Assembly (NCBI GenBank): GCA_019186985.1
Contig: JABARQ010000022.1
Coordinates: 1 to 64,000 of the forward strand
Direction of reading: 5' to 3'
DNA length: 64,000 bases
Origin: Prosthecobacter sp.
GTDB lineage: Bacteria; Verrucomicrobiota; Verrucomicrobiia; Verrucomicrobiales; Verrucomicrobiaceae
Part shown: positions 35,401 to 43,863 of the stretch, in pieces
Layout: each line of letters starts with the position of its first letter
Numbering within the stretch: the stretch's first letter is position 1
The notes under the pieces: generated by a model
What the model was told of the DNA's origin: nothing
The model's database searches: none
The model's input: the letters and a program-made list of their open reading frames with translations, nothing else
Program-made: the position numbers and the translations under genes

Positions 35401-38400
35401 CGGAGTGATCTTCAGGCTTGCACCCGCGATGCTGAAGCTGCCGTTGTCCGTGTCCCCCGTTCCGGAAACGAGGCTGAAGCTGTGCGTCTGGCCCGCATCG
35501 ACGTCCACGGCCGCAAGCGTGCCCACGGTGGCGTTGGCGGCATTGTTTTCAGCAATGCTGGCGGGTGTGAGGGTGATGTCCGTCGGCAGGTCATTCACCG
35601 GCGTGACCGTGATGGTGAAGGCCTGCGGCTCACTGGTGTCCACACCTCCGCTGGCGGTGCCTCCGTCGTCCTTGAGCCTGACGGTCACAAGGGCGGCTCC
35701 GCTGGCATCCGGCGCCGGAGTGAAGGTCAGCGTGCCGGATGCCGAAATCGCCGGCTGCACGCTGAAGAGAGCGTTGTTGTCATTGGAAACCAGGAAGGTC
35801 AGCGTCTGCGAAGACTCGCCGGGCGGACCGGCGGAGATGCTGGCAGCGGCGTTGTTCAGCGCATAGGCGGCGCTATCCTCGGCCACCTTGACGGGACCGA
35901 AGCCGGCGGGATAGGCCGAGCTCATGACGAGGTTGTGACCGATGCCAGCCTCGATCCGGCTTACGAAGCCGATGTCGGCGGGAATGTTGAGCTGCCCCGC
36001 CCAGTTTGCCCCCCAGGCCTGCACGGTTCCGTTGCTTTTCAGCACAAGGCAGTGATAACCGCCTGCGGCGATGCCCACCACGCCCGAAAGTCCGGCAGGC
36101 ACATTGCGCTCGCCAAAATTATTGCTGCCCCAGACCACGACCGTGCCATCGCTTTTCAGGGCCATGTTGTGGTAGGTGTTGGTTGAAATGGCCGTGACGT
36201 TTGCCAGGCCGGCGGGAATGTTCAGCTGGCCGCTGGAATTATCACCCCAGGCCACCACGGTGCCATCAGCCTTCAGGGCCAGGCTGTGATTGCGGGCCGC
36301 GCCAATCGCGACAACTCCCGTGAGACCGGCAGGCACGGTCGCCTGCCCCCACTCGTTGCCTCCCCAGGCGACCACAGTGCCGTCAGCCTTCAAGGCAAGG
36401 CTGTGGAAGCCGCCACCGGCAACGGCCGTCACACCCGTCAGACCGGCGGGAACCGTCGTCTGCCCCTGGGAGTTGCTGCCCCAGGCCACCACGGTGCCAT
36501 CACCCTTCAACGCCAGGTTATGGTCATAGCCGGAGGCCACGTCGATGACGTTGTTCAACCCGGCAGGCACGTTCGACTGGCCGCTGCCGTTGTTGCCCCA
36601 GGCCGCCACGGTGCCGTCACTCTTCAGAGCCAGGTTGTGAACGCCGTTGGCGGAAAAGTCCAGGATGCTGGTCAGGCCCGCGGGCACTGTGCCGACACCA
36701 TGGTCGTTCGAGCTCCAGGAACGCAGGGCGGGCGGCGCGTCAGCCACGTTCAGGGTGAAGCTCGGAGCCTGGTTGGCGGGCAGGATCGTCACCGTCAGCA
36801 CCTTGGCAAAAACGCCGCCTGCACCATCGTCCGCCTGCACCCGGATGCTGTAGCTGCCTTTCGCGGCATGGCTCGCCACCACGGCGATGTTCAGGCTGGA
36901 GCCGCTGATGCTGAAGCTGGCATTGTCCGTGTCACCCGTGCCGGAGACCAGGCTGAAGCTGTGCGTCTGGCCCACATCGGCATCCACGGCGGCAAGCGTG
37001 CCCACCGTAGCGCCAGCCGTGTTGTTTTCGAGGATGCTGGCGGAAGAAAGCGTGATGTCCGTCGGGATGGAGTTCATGCCTGTCCCCTGGATGGTGAAGG
37101 TGAAGGGGTTGTCAGTGCTGTCATTGCTCGCAACGCTCACCGTCGCGGTGCGCGTTCCGATGGCGGATGGATCAAAGGACACCTGGAACGTCGTGGTGCC
37201 GCCGTTGGCCGCCACCGGCGTTGTCGGCTGTGCCGTCACCGTGAAATCGGCGGCGTTCGCTCCGCCGAGGGTCACCAGGTTTGGCGAGGCGCCTGTCAGA
37301 CTCAGCTCCACGGCGCCTGAGTTCGTGATGGTAAACGTGCGCGTCACCGCGCCGCTGACGGCTGGCGTGCCTTCGAAGTCCGTGTGGTCCGCCGTGCCCG
37401 GCGTGCTGTCGCCATTGACGATGTCCAGGCCGTTGCCGCTCAAGGCAATCTCCGGAGAGGAGGCGACCACCGAGTCTCCCGGAGTAGAACGGGTGTAGGA
37501 GAACCCGCCGCCGGATGCCTGCGTCCAGGAATCAAACCGGATGTCGATGTAAATGTCCTCGTCGATCAGGTGCAGAACGGCGTTCGTGCCGCGCAGGACG
37601 CTCAGGTTCCGCCCCCACCAGTCGTACCAGGAGCTGAACCGCAGGTTGGTGAGGTTGGCGGTCGTTCCCGCCGCCCACTCGGTGTTGCTGGGGCTGGTAT
37701 GCTGCACATAGCTGTTTTGCTGGGCGATGTTAAAAAGCCCCTGCGTGCTGGCGCGGGTCAGCCAGGTGTTCGGGGACAGTCGATCCTGGTTCGCCTCCTG
37801 GGTCCAGTCGCTGTAGGGCAGCTTGGCGAAGGTGATCGGCGGCCCGTTCCAGACAGCTCCGCTGGTCTTGAATGAAAGGATGTCACCATAGGCTGTTCCC
37901 ATGGTGTTGGTGACCACGGCGCGGTAGTAAACCAGGGAATTCTCCGGCAGTCCGCCAACGGGCGCGCTGGCCACGGACTTGGGGTTGTACCCAATCACGG
38001 TCTGGGCGGCGGTTGTTGACACACTTGTGCTCAGGCTGGGGTCGGTGGAGTATTCAAACGTCACCTGGGTGGGCAGAAGCCCGGGCCTCACCGATGCATT
38101 GAGAGTCGCGCCACCCTGCCTCATGAAGGCACGGCGGGTGCTGACAGCAGGAGCCTGGGCAACCGGCTCTTCGAGCAAAAAGTTCGGCCCGAAATAGTAG
38201 GAGTAGCTGGGGTTGCCGGTCTGCCCGCGATAATGTGGAAACTGCAGCCCGCCGTAGTAGTTTCCGGTGTAGTAGGCATATCCATAGTAGGCCACCCGGT
38301 TGTCGGTCGTGACGGGGCCTTCACCAATGGGATCATGGCTCGTGTAATACGCGGACAGGAGATAACGGGTGCTGGCGCTCAGGGACACGGGCGAGCTCAG

Positions 38401-41400
38401 CAGCCGGTACCGGCTGGTTCCCACAAGGGAGTCAGAACTGGTCACCGTCGTCGAGGCAAGGAGATTGCCGTTGGTGTCCCAAAGACCCACCACCACATCG
38501 CCCTGCAATCCATTCTGCTCGTGATCATAAACACCCAGGTGGGTGATGGATGTGTCGGTCAGGGCGGTGAACTCCGAGCCCCAGTTGTAGCCAGCGTTGG
38601 TGCCGTAGCTCGCGAAGCTGCCAAGCTTGTATCCGGAAAGCGACGGGTTGGTCTGGAAGGACAGAACGGCCCCCTGCGCCGTGCCCAGCGAGTTTGTCGC
38701 CACCGCGCGGTAGTAGTAGGTGCTGTTGCTGGTCAGGCCATAGATCGGCGCGGAGCTAAGCGTCGCCGCATCATAGCTGGCCGGCAGGTTCTGCACCGGC
38801 GTGGTGCTGACGCCCGTCGTGAGGGAGGGATCGAGCGAATACTCAAACGACAGCTGCGTCGGCAGGCCGTTGGTCAGGACCTTGGCGGCCGGCGCGGCGC
38901 TGGTCTGGGGATCCACATCCGCCTCCAGGGTCGTGACATTGGGAGCCTCCGGCGATGGTGCTTCGAGCAGGAAGCCGGCGCCGAAGTATTGGGCGCTGCT
39001 CGCACTCGTGGAGCCATAGTTATACGAACCCGGGAAGGACAGCTGGCCGGCGTAATAATTGTTGGCGTAGCCTTCGTAAATGATGCGGCTGTCGGTCTGA
39101 AGATTGACTCCGTAACCTATCTGATCGGGCGCATAGGACGTGTAGTAGGCGGCGATGAAGTAGCGCGTGCTGGCGGCAAGGCTCACGGGGGCATTCAGCG
39201 CGCGATACCGGAAGGAGCCGATGCGTTCATCCGTGGTGCCGCTGCGCACGGTCGTCGATCCCAGCAGGGTTCCATTGCTGTCCCAGATCCCGACGGGGAT
39301 GTCCGCCCCCAGCCCGTTCTGGTCGTGGTCATAAACACCCAGGTGGGTCAGCGTGCATGCCTTGGTCGTCGTGAAGTAGGAGCCCCAGTTGTTGTCATAG
39401 TAATACTGCGTCTGGTAGTTGCTGGCGTTTCCGCTGAACTTGTAGCCCGGCACCGGAGGACTGGTGCTGAAGGAGCGGATGGCGCCCATCGTCATGCCCA
39501 GTGAATTGACCGCCACCGCACGCACATAAAAGGTGGTGTTGGCAGGCAGGCCGGTGATGGCGGCGCTGCTCACGCTGAGGTTGTCAAACCCTGCAAGGCT
39601 GAGCTGGGAGGCTGTGGTGGCGACTCCGGTGCTCAGCGTGTTGTCCAGGGAGTATTCGAAGCTGACATGAGCTGGCAGACCGTTCGACCGGACCGTGGCC
39701 TTGAATTCAACCCCGGCATCGGTCACCGCAGGGGCATTGGTGACAATGTAGGGCGCTGAAGGAGCGGGAGCCTGGAGAAGATAGGTGGCCCCGAAATACT
39801 GGGCGCTTGCCGCGGACGCATTGCCCTGCTCAGAGGGGTAGGTCAGTCCACTGGGGTTGTAGATGGTGGCATAGCCATTGTAGGCAACCCGGTAATCCGT
39901 GACGATCGGCGAGCCATAGCCATAGTAATCCTGGGAGCCGCCGGGATAAAAGGCCCCGATGGTGTAGCGAGTGCCTGCCGTCAGTGTCACCGGCGTGGTG
40001 AGGGCATGCTGACGGGATGAGCCGACCAACGGGTCCGACGTGGTCACCGTGGTCGAGGCAAGCAGCTGCTGGGTGTTGTAGTCCCAAAGGCCCACAGGCA
40101 CGCTCCTGCTCAGGCCATCCTGATTGTGATCATACACCCCGAGATGGGTCAGCACACAGTCCTCCAGGGCCGTGAAGGTGGATCCCCAGACTCGGTTGCT
40201 GCCATCAGTACTGAAACCGGCCAGGTTGCCGGTCCATTTGTAGCCGGCGGGGGAGGGGGTGGTGTTGAACGGCAGGATTTCACCGTTGGTCGTGCCCTCT
40301 GAGTTCGTGGCCACGGCCCGCACATAATAAAGCGTGCCGGAGGGCAGGCCGGTGATCGCCGCGCTGCTCACCGTGACGGGGTCAAAGCCTGTGCTTCCCA
40401 ACGTCTGGGCGGCCGTTGTGCTGACTCCGCTGCTCATGCCGGGGTCCAGGGAGTACTGGAACGTCACCTGCGTGGACAGCCCATTGGGCCAGACGGAGGC
40501 ATTGAAGGTGACGTCCGTGCCATTCACCCCTGCGGACGAAGTCACAACCGAAGGGGCTTCCGGCAGCTGCGATTCAAGCAGGAAGCCGGCGCCGAAGTAC
40601 AGAGCGCTGCCCGCACTCGTGGAGCCATAGCTGTACGAACCCGGGAAGGACAGCTGGCCGGCGTAATGTTTGTTGGTGTAGCCTTCGTAAATGATGCGGC
40701 TGTCGGTCTGAAGATTGACTCCGTAACCTATCTGGTCGGGCGCATAGGACGTGTAGTAGGCGGCGATGAAGTAGCGCGTGCTGGCGGCCAGGTTCACGGG
40801 GGCATTCAGTGCGCGATACCGGAAGGAGCCGATGCCTTCATCCGTGGTGCCGCTGCGCACGGTCGTCGATCCCAGCAGGGTTCCATTGCTGTCCCAGATC
40901 CCGACGGGGATGTCCGCCCCCAGCCCGTTCTGGTCGTGGTCATAAACACCCAGGTGGGTCAGCGTGCATGCCTTGGTCGTCGTGAAGTAGGAGCCCCAGT
41001 TGCTGTCATAGTAATACTGCGTCTGGTAGTTGCTGGCGTTTCCGCTGAACTTGTAGCCCGGCACCGGAGGACTGGTGCTGAAGGAGCGGATGGCGCCCAC
41101 CGTCGTGCCCAGCGAGTTGACCGCCACGGCACGCACATAAAAGGTGGTGTTGGCGGGCAGGCCGGTGATCAGGGAGCTGCTGACAACCTGGCCCACATAA
41201 CCGGCGGCCAGGTTCTGCGCCGCCGTCGTCGTCACCCCGGTGCTGAGCGTGGCGTCCAGGGAGTACTCAAAGGTCACCGACGTGGCCCGGCTGTTGGGAT
41301 TCACCCGAGCCCGCAGGGAGATGCCCGCATCCTCCACAGAAGGCGCCTGAGTCGTAACCGCAGGAGCGGCGGCCGTGGTGTCCAGCATGAAGCTGGCTCC

Positions 41401-43233
41401 GAAATAATCGGCGGAGCTGGTGGAGCCGCTGCCGTTGTAATAAGGGTAGGTCAGCTGGCTGCTGTAGTAATAGGCATAGCCGTAGTAGGCGACTCGTTCA
41501 TCCGTGGTGATCTGGCCCGAGTAGCCAAAATAATCATTGGAATTGGATGGGTAAAAGGCCGCAACCACATATCGTTTCCCCGTCTCCAGCACCACCGGCG
41601 TGTCCAGTGCATGCTGGCGGCAGCTTCCAAAGAGAGGATCCCCAGTGCCGCTGCTCACCGTGGTGGAAGCCAGCAGCTGCTGCGTGGTGGCATCCCACAA
41701 TCCGACCGGAATGGCCTGCGTGAGCCCGTCCTGGTCGTGATCATAAACACCCAGATGAGTCAGCGTGCAGGAGTCCATCGCTGTAAAATGCGACCCATAA
41801 ATAACGTCGCGGGCGGAACCGTAATTGGGAAAGTTGCCGCTCCAGACATAACCAGGAACCGCATTGACGCCTTTTCCCGTCAGCGTGATGTCGAACGGAT
41901 TTTCATCCGCATCATTGCTGGCAATGTGAAGCACGGCACCGCGAGTCCCAATCGCCCCTGCGGTGAACGTGACGGTCAGCGTGGTGCTGGCGCCCGCCTC
42001 CAGGGTGCTGGTGCTCAGCGTGGACAACGCGTAATCCCCAGGGAAATCACCGTCCACCGTGGCAGACAACCCGGTGAGAGCCACGCCTCCCGTATTGGTG
42101 ATGGTGAATGTCCGGGACGTTCCCGCCACGCTTTCGGCGCTGGAAAAGCTGAGACTTGTCACCCCGTCCGTCAGCGCCGCGCCCACAGGCTGCTCCACGA
42201 CAATCTCCGGCCCGGTGATGAAAGACAGGATGGTCCCCTGCCGGGTGCCGCTGCTGCTGTTTTCCACAGCACGAAAATAGTAGGTGGTGTTGGCGGAAAG
42301 CCCGGTGACGTCCTGACTATAGTCCACGCCGCTGGAGCCGCTGCCCATGGTCTGGGCTGTCGTACTTGCCGCCCCGGAGAGCGTCGGGGAGGTGCCATAT
42401 TCAAACCAGGCCGTCGTGGCCAGGCCCGAAGGAAAGGAAGTGCCGTTCAGTGTCGCCCCCGCCGTGGTGATGGCTGTCGCCGCCCTGGTGGTGACACCCG
42501 TTGAGACCACGATTTCATCCACCTGCACCGTGCTGCCGCTTGCCGCCTGGTTGTGAACACCGACATTGTAAGTGTTGCCCAGGCTGCCAATGCCGGTCAG
42601 CGTCCCGGAAGCCGCCCCAAAGACATAGGTGGGTGTGGCGGCTGCCCCGGAAAAGGCAAGGTTATAGCTCGTGGCGGTGGTGGTGAGACTGACCACCAGG
42701 CCGGACAGCTGGTTCAGGTCGCTCCAATTCCAGGAGGCGAGGATGGTGCGGCTGCTGCCGTTATGCGCCACCAGGTTGCCCTTGTAGGTATAGTTGTTTT
42801 CCGACCCGGTATTGGACACAATGGCGACGTAAAGTCCTTGCTGGTTGGGGTTGTCAGGATAGAAGTGATTGTAGTTGATTCCGCCCAGGCGGTAGCCCAC
42901 CCAGAAGCGCTGCCAGGACGCGTCGTATGTGATGCTTCCAAACTTCCAGGTCGTGGTGGTGGCGGCATCCTGATACGGGTCAATGGCTTCGTTGGAAGAA
43001 ATGACCATGGTATTATACCCCGAACCGGTCATGTTCACATAACCTCCCGACTCGTTGACGCCCGTCGTGCCCTGGCTGCTGAAACCACCGCCCGTCCCTT
43101 CTGAGTTGCTGTAAACGGAACTGTCCGAAAACGTGTCCTTGAGCTGAGCCATGACCGATCCGGTGACCATGAGGCAGCCGAGGAGCAGCGTCATAACGGG
43201 CATCCGATGCAGGGAGAGATGATGCATTTTCAT
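32467..43233 (-). CDS. Giant secreted multi-domain surface protein (3588 residues)
   Basis: The start is ATG at 43233 (MKMHHLSLHRM), followed by a signal peptide ending near SVMAQ. In order I see: a concanavalin-like region; fibronectin-III-like units; a choice-of-anchor-D unit; five jelly-roll modules each with 'LTHLGVYDHDQNGL..PVGLWD', alternating with fibronectin-III units (about 450-1800); another choice-of-anchor-D unit; a cadherin-like domain; seven RCC1-type repeats (about 2170-2450, 'HNLALKSDGTVVAWG'); three cadherin-like domains; a third choice-of-anchor-D unit; a Calx-beta domain; an Ig-like domain; an InlB-B-like repeat; and a C-terminal module of about 370 residues resembling the end of the protein at 24714-28730. 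It is likely an adhesin or matrix protein. Transposase or catalytic motifs are absent. Confidence 0.88.
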   Translation of the reverse strand: MKMHHLSLHRMPVMTLLLGCLMVTGSVMAQLKDTFSDSSVYSNSEGTGGGFSSQGTTGVNESGGYVNMTGSGYNTMVISSNEAIDPYQDAATTTTWKFGSITYDASWQRFWVGYRLGGINYNHFYPDNPNQQGLYVAIVSNTGSENNYTYKGNLVAHNGSSRTILASWNWSDLNQLSGLVVSLTTTATSYNLAFSGAAATPTYVFGAASGTLTGIGSLGNTYNVGVHNQAASGSTVQVDEIVVSTGVTTRAATAITTAGATLNGTSFPSGLATTAWFEYGTSPTLSGAASTTAQTMGSGSSGVDYSQDVTGLSANTTYYFRAVENSSSGTRQGTILSFITGPEIVVEQPVGAALTDGVTSLSFSSAESVAGTSRTFTITNTGGVALTGLSATVDGDFPGDYALSTLSTSTLEAGASTTLTVTFTAGAIGTRGAVLHIASNDADENPFDITLTGKGVNAVPGYVWSGNFPNYGSARDVIYGSHFTAMDSCTLTHLGVYDHDQDGLTQAIPVGLWDATTQQLLASTTVSSGTGDPLFGSCRQHALDTPVVLETGKRYVVAAFYPSNSNDYFGYSGQITTDERVAYYGYAYYYSSQLTYPYYNGSGSTSSADYFGASFMLDTTAAAPAVTTQAPSVEDAGISLRARVNPNSRATSVTFEYSLDATLSTGVTTTAAQNLAAGYVGQVVSSSLITGLPANTTFYVRAVAVNSLGTTVGAIRSFSTSPPVPGYKFSGNASNYQTQYYYDSNWGSYFTTTKACTLTHLGVYDHDQNGLGADIPVGIWDSNGTLLGSTTVRSGTTDEGIGSFRYRALNAPVNLAASTRYFIAAYYTSYAPDQIGYGVNLQTDSRIIYEGYTNKHYAGQLSFPGSYSYGSTSAGSALYFGAGFLLESQLPEAPSVVTSSAGVNGTDVTFNASVWPNGLSTQVTFQYSLDPGMSSGVSTTAAQTLGSTGFDPVTVSSAAITGLPSGTLYYVRAVATNSEGTTNGEILPFNTTPSPAGYKWTGNLAGFSTDGSNRVWGSTFTALEDCVLTHLGVYDHNQDGLSRSVPVGLWDYNTQQLLASTTVTTSDPLVGSSRQHALTTPVTLTAGTRYTIGAFYPGGSQDYYGYGSPIVTDYRVAYNGYATIYNPSGLTYPSEQGNASAASAQYFGATYLLQAPAPSAPYIVTNAPAVTDAGVEFKATVRSNGLPAHVSFEYSLDNTLSTGVATTASQLSLAGFDNLSVSSAAITGLPANTTFYVRAVAVNSLGMTMGAIRSFSTSPPVPGYKFSGNASNYQTQYYYDNNWGSYFTTTKACTLTHLGVYDHDQNGLGADIPVGIWDSNGTLLGSTTVRSGTTDERIGSFRYRALNAPVSLAASTRYFIAAYYTSYAPDQIGYGVNLQTDSRIIYEGYANNYYAGQLSFPGSYNYGSTSASSAQYFGAGFLLEAPSPEAPNVTTLEADVDPQTSAAPAAKVLTNGLPTQLSFEYSLDPSLTTGVSTTPVQNLPASYDAATLSSAPIYGLTSNSTYYYRAVATNSLGTAQGAVLSFQTNPSLSGYKLGSFASYGTNAGYNWGSEFTALTDTSITHLGVYDHEQNGLQGDVVVGLWDTNGNLLASTTVTSSDSLVGTSRYRLLSSPVSLSASTRYLLSAYYTSHDPIGEGPVTTDNRVAYYGYAYYTGNYYGGLQFPHYRGQTGNPSYSYYFGPNFLLEEPVAQAPAVSTRRAFMRQGGATLNASVRPGLLPTQVTFEYSTDPSLSTSVSTTAAQTVIGYNPKSVASAPVGGLPENSLVYYRAVVTNTMGTAYGDILSFKTSGAVWNGPPITFAKLPYSDWTQEANQDRLSPNTWLTRASTQGLFNIAQQNSYVQHTSPSNTEWAAGTTANLTNLRFSSWYDWWGRNLSVLRGTNAVLHLIDEDIYIDIRFDSWTQASGGGFSYTRSTPGDSVVASSPEIALSGNGLDIVNGDSTPGTADHTDFEGTPAVSGAVTRTFTITNSGAVELSLTGASPNLVTLGGANAADFTVTAQPTTPVAANGGTTTFQVSFDPSAIGTRTATVSVASNDSTDNPFTFTIQGTGMNSIPTDITLSSASILENNTAGATVGTLAAVDADVGQTHSFSLVSGTGDTDNASFSISGSSLNIAVVASHAAKGSYSIRVQADDGAGGVFAKVLTVTILPANQAPSFTLNVADAPPALRSWSSNDHGVGTVPAGLTSILDFSANGVHNLALKSDGTVAAWGNNGSGQSNVPAGLNNVIDVASGYDHNLALKGDGTVVAWGSNSQGQTTVPAGLTGVTAVAGGGFHSLALKADGTVVAWGGNEWGQATVPAGLTGVVAIGAARNHSLALKADGTVVAWGDNSSGQLNIPAGLANVTAISTNTYHNMALKSDGTVVVWGSNNFGERNVPAGLSGVVGIAAGGYHCLVLKSNGTVQAWGANWAGQLNIPADIGFVSRIEAGIGHNLVMSSAYPAGFGPVKVAEDSAAYALNNAAASISAGPPGESSQTLTFLVSNDNNALFSVQPAISASGTLTFTPAPDASGAALVTVRLKDDGGTASGGVDTSEPQAFTITVTPVNDLPTDITLTPASIAENNAANATVGTLAAVDVDAGQTHSFSLVSGTGDTDNGSFSIAGASLKITPSANYEVKDSYSIRVQADDGSGGTIARAFTVAVTDVNDAPVITSNGGLATAAVSVPENSTAVALVSAEDADLPAQTVSYSLDGVDAAFFTINASSGALGFIASPDYEAPLDHNADNTYLVTVIASDNGSPPASSSQQVAVTVTDVPEFPEITVLGNGSEIVSGDSTPSALDGTDFGNVLLATSLSRGFTVTNTDVALLGLTGAPQVEISGVHASNFAVTAQPSASVAPLTGQTSFTIRFIPTGSGLRTALVTLRSNDPDEGVYTFAIQGTGYANNGGRVFFAPPAYVVNQGSTQVVLTVKRVDGKAATSVRLTTAPGTTGAAYTAGAAGVDYVHQDVLVNFAENATSQQVTIPLIARTGAQPSYQFSASLSNPDQRTTIGTPSQATISIKANTLPRVGGVIPKQGAVISDQAPYKVSGYVLDLDKAGINRVEVRLNGGAPVNATLTSSGGFNLEVMPVNGANTLEVTAVDNRGTPSLPVSVTFTFARRYKLEVPRSTFGTVVAAATPASAMAAVAKTVYMSVLPGAAVKLTANARAGATADFSHWTGLPEGADAKGNVVTFAMPAQDVLGIGAVFNPNSFKAPSGHGNTFYGFLKPGSPSLNRLSNLAFLTGTMTDTGAFTGKILIEGASKPLSAQFYGNGTSTFGTSRLASLDLGVGSKLSMTFVGGNIEASLSNFTGSTVFATGTARRIIYSKVRVIPSAFRNATSAGSLGMLDSGFFSIAMPAKAQDPVRDTSTYPQGDGFGTINLTKDGLVTFAGTLADGSKFTASTGLVQDNHAPFMAQMLTPGSLARKEAVLGGGLVFDTAPASSDVTATDLIWIRPSVSQKSTDSLTQLYTDGWYNGIHVDAIGALYSKNRSIFASLEFGVPFATSGGGELCFSAGKLNPEVSVTSFSVNRLDEVVKAPLTNTSFTLTLSPSSASFSGTFTPNWSAASKTKPGFKGIILQKGESKGGYGFFISNRVNDLDPESGRVTFGPQ
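38963..39557 (-). repeat. Direct repeat copy 1 inside the giant gene
   Basis: It encodes the fourth jelly-roll module (GYKFSGNASNYQTQYYYDNN...). It is nearly identical at DNA level to 40574-41168, offset 1611 bp in the same orientation, while the other three modules are clearly diverged. Confidence 0.8.
40574..41168 (-). repeat. Direct repeat copy 2 inside the giant gene
   Basis: It encodes the second jelly-roll module (GYKFSGNASNYQTQYYYDSN...). It differs from copy 1 by scattered single substitutions only, including NKHYAGQ against NNYYAGQ. This indicates recent duplication or gene conversion. Confidence 0.8.
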
Positions 43234-43758
43234 GAATGAGGGCGGACTTGCTTGGATTGAGGATGGTCTCTGTCTTCGGTTTGGGAATTTTTGTGACGCT
43301 AGGCGCCACACGATTCTGGAAATGCTGATAATTTGCGTTCAATCGAAGCTACAGCAGCTCTCAGGTGCAGCCGTTTACCACGCGCCCCGCTCCATGAGTT
43401 CATGCTCATGAGGAAATGAAGGATTGGGTACAAGGACCACAAAATGAGATGATTAAATGCCATTCTCAGACGTGGGTTAACCTTAACTGACCTCTCGGGA
43501 TGCTAGCCAACCCTTTTTTCTCAATTTGGAATTAATTGTCTCATTTACGAGAATCATTTGTTATTCACCCATCCCTTAATGATCTCGCAAGGAAGTCATG
43601 GATTGGCACAGAAGGCCCATTTCGGCGGACCCGTTGCCAACGCCCATCCGCCCTCCGCAGCCACACCCGCCGGATTTGACCTGACCCCGCAAGAGCATTG
43701 CGAAAAACTAGTTGCCCATGCCACGGTAAGGAGTATGAAACGCCTCCCCAAACGCAGC
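43234..43758. other. Intergenic region upstream of the giant gene and the tRNA
   Basis: These 525 bp are more AT-rich than the surroundings between about 43440 and 43570. They presumably carry the promoter of the giant gene on the minus strand and that of the tRNA on the plus strand. No clear promoter boxes, repeat or gene can be assigned. Confidence 0.45.
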
Positions 43759-43833
43759 GCGCGGTTAGCTCAGTGGTAGAGCATCACCTTGACATGGTGG
43801 GGGTCACAGGTTCGAACCCTGTACCGCGCACCA
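43759..43833 (+). tRNA. tRNA-Val (anticodon GAC)
   Basis: The acceptor arms GCGCGGT and ACCGCGC pair perfectly. The D-arm region is TAGCTCAGTGGTAGAGC. The anticodon stem CACC/GGTG encloses the loop TTGACAT with anticodon GAC, which reads valine codons GUC/GUU. The T-arm contains GGTTCGAACCC. The 3' CCA is encoded in the DNA. Length is 75 nt. It ends 30 bp before the permease gene. Confidence 0.95.
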
Positions 43834-43863
43834 TTTTCCAGCATCGGACGGCAGCAGCCATTC

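Noticed and set aside
36000..36720. Regular short repeats in the giant gene that might suggest a CRISPR array
   Set aside because: They code in frame for seven RCC1-type protein repeats and lack constant repeats with unique spacers.
43391..43413. CATGAG/CTCATG inverted repeat in the region upstream of the giant gene
   Set aside because: Only 6-bp arms with no second copy or position relative to a promoter to support an operator.
43558..43863. Open frames running through the tRNA-Val region, including an N-terminal extension of the permease
   Set aside because: They overlap a perfectly folded tRNA; the ATG at 43864 gives a normal LolC/E N-terminus.
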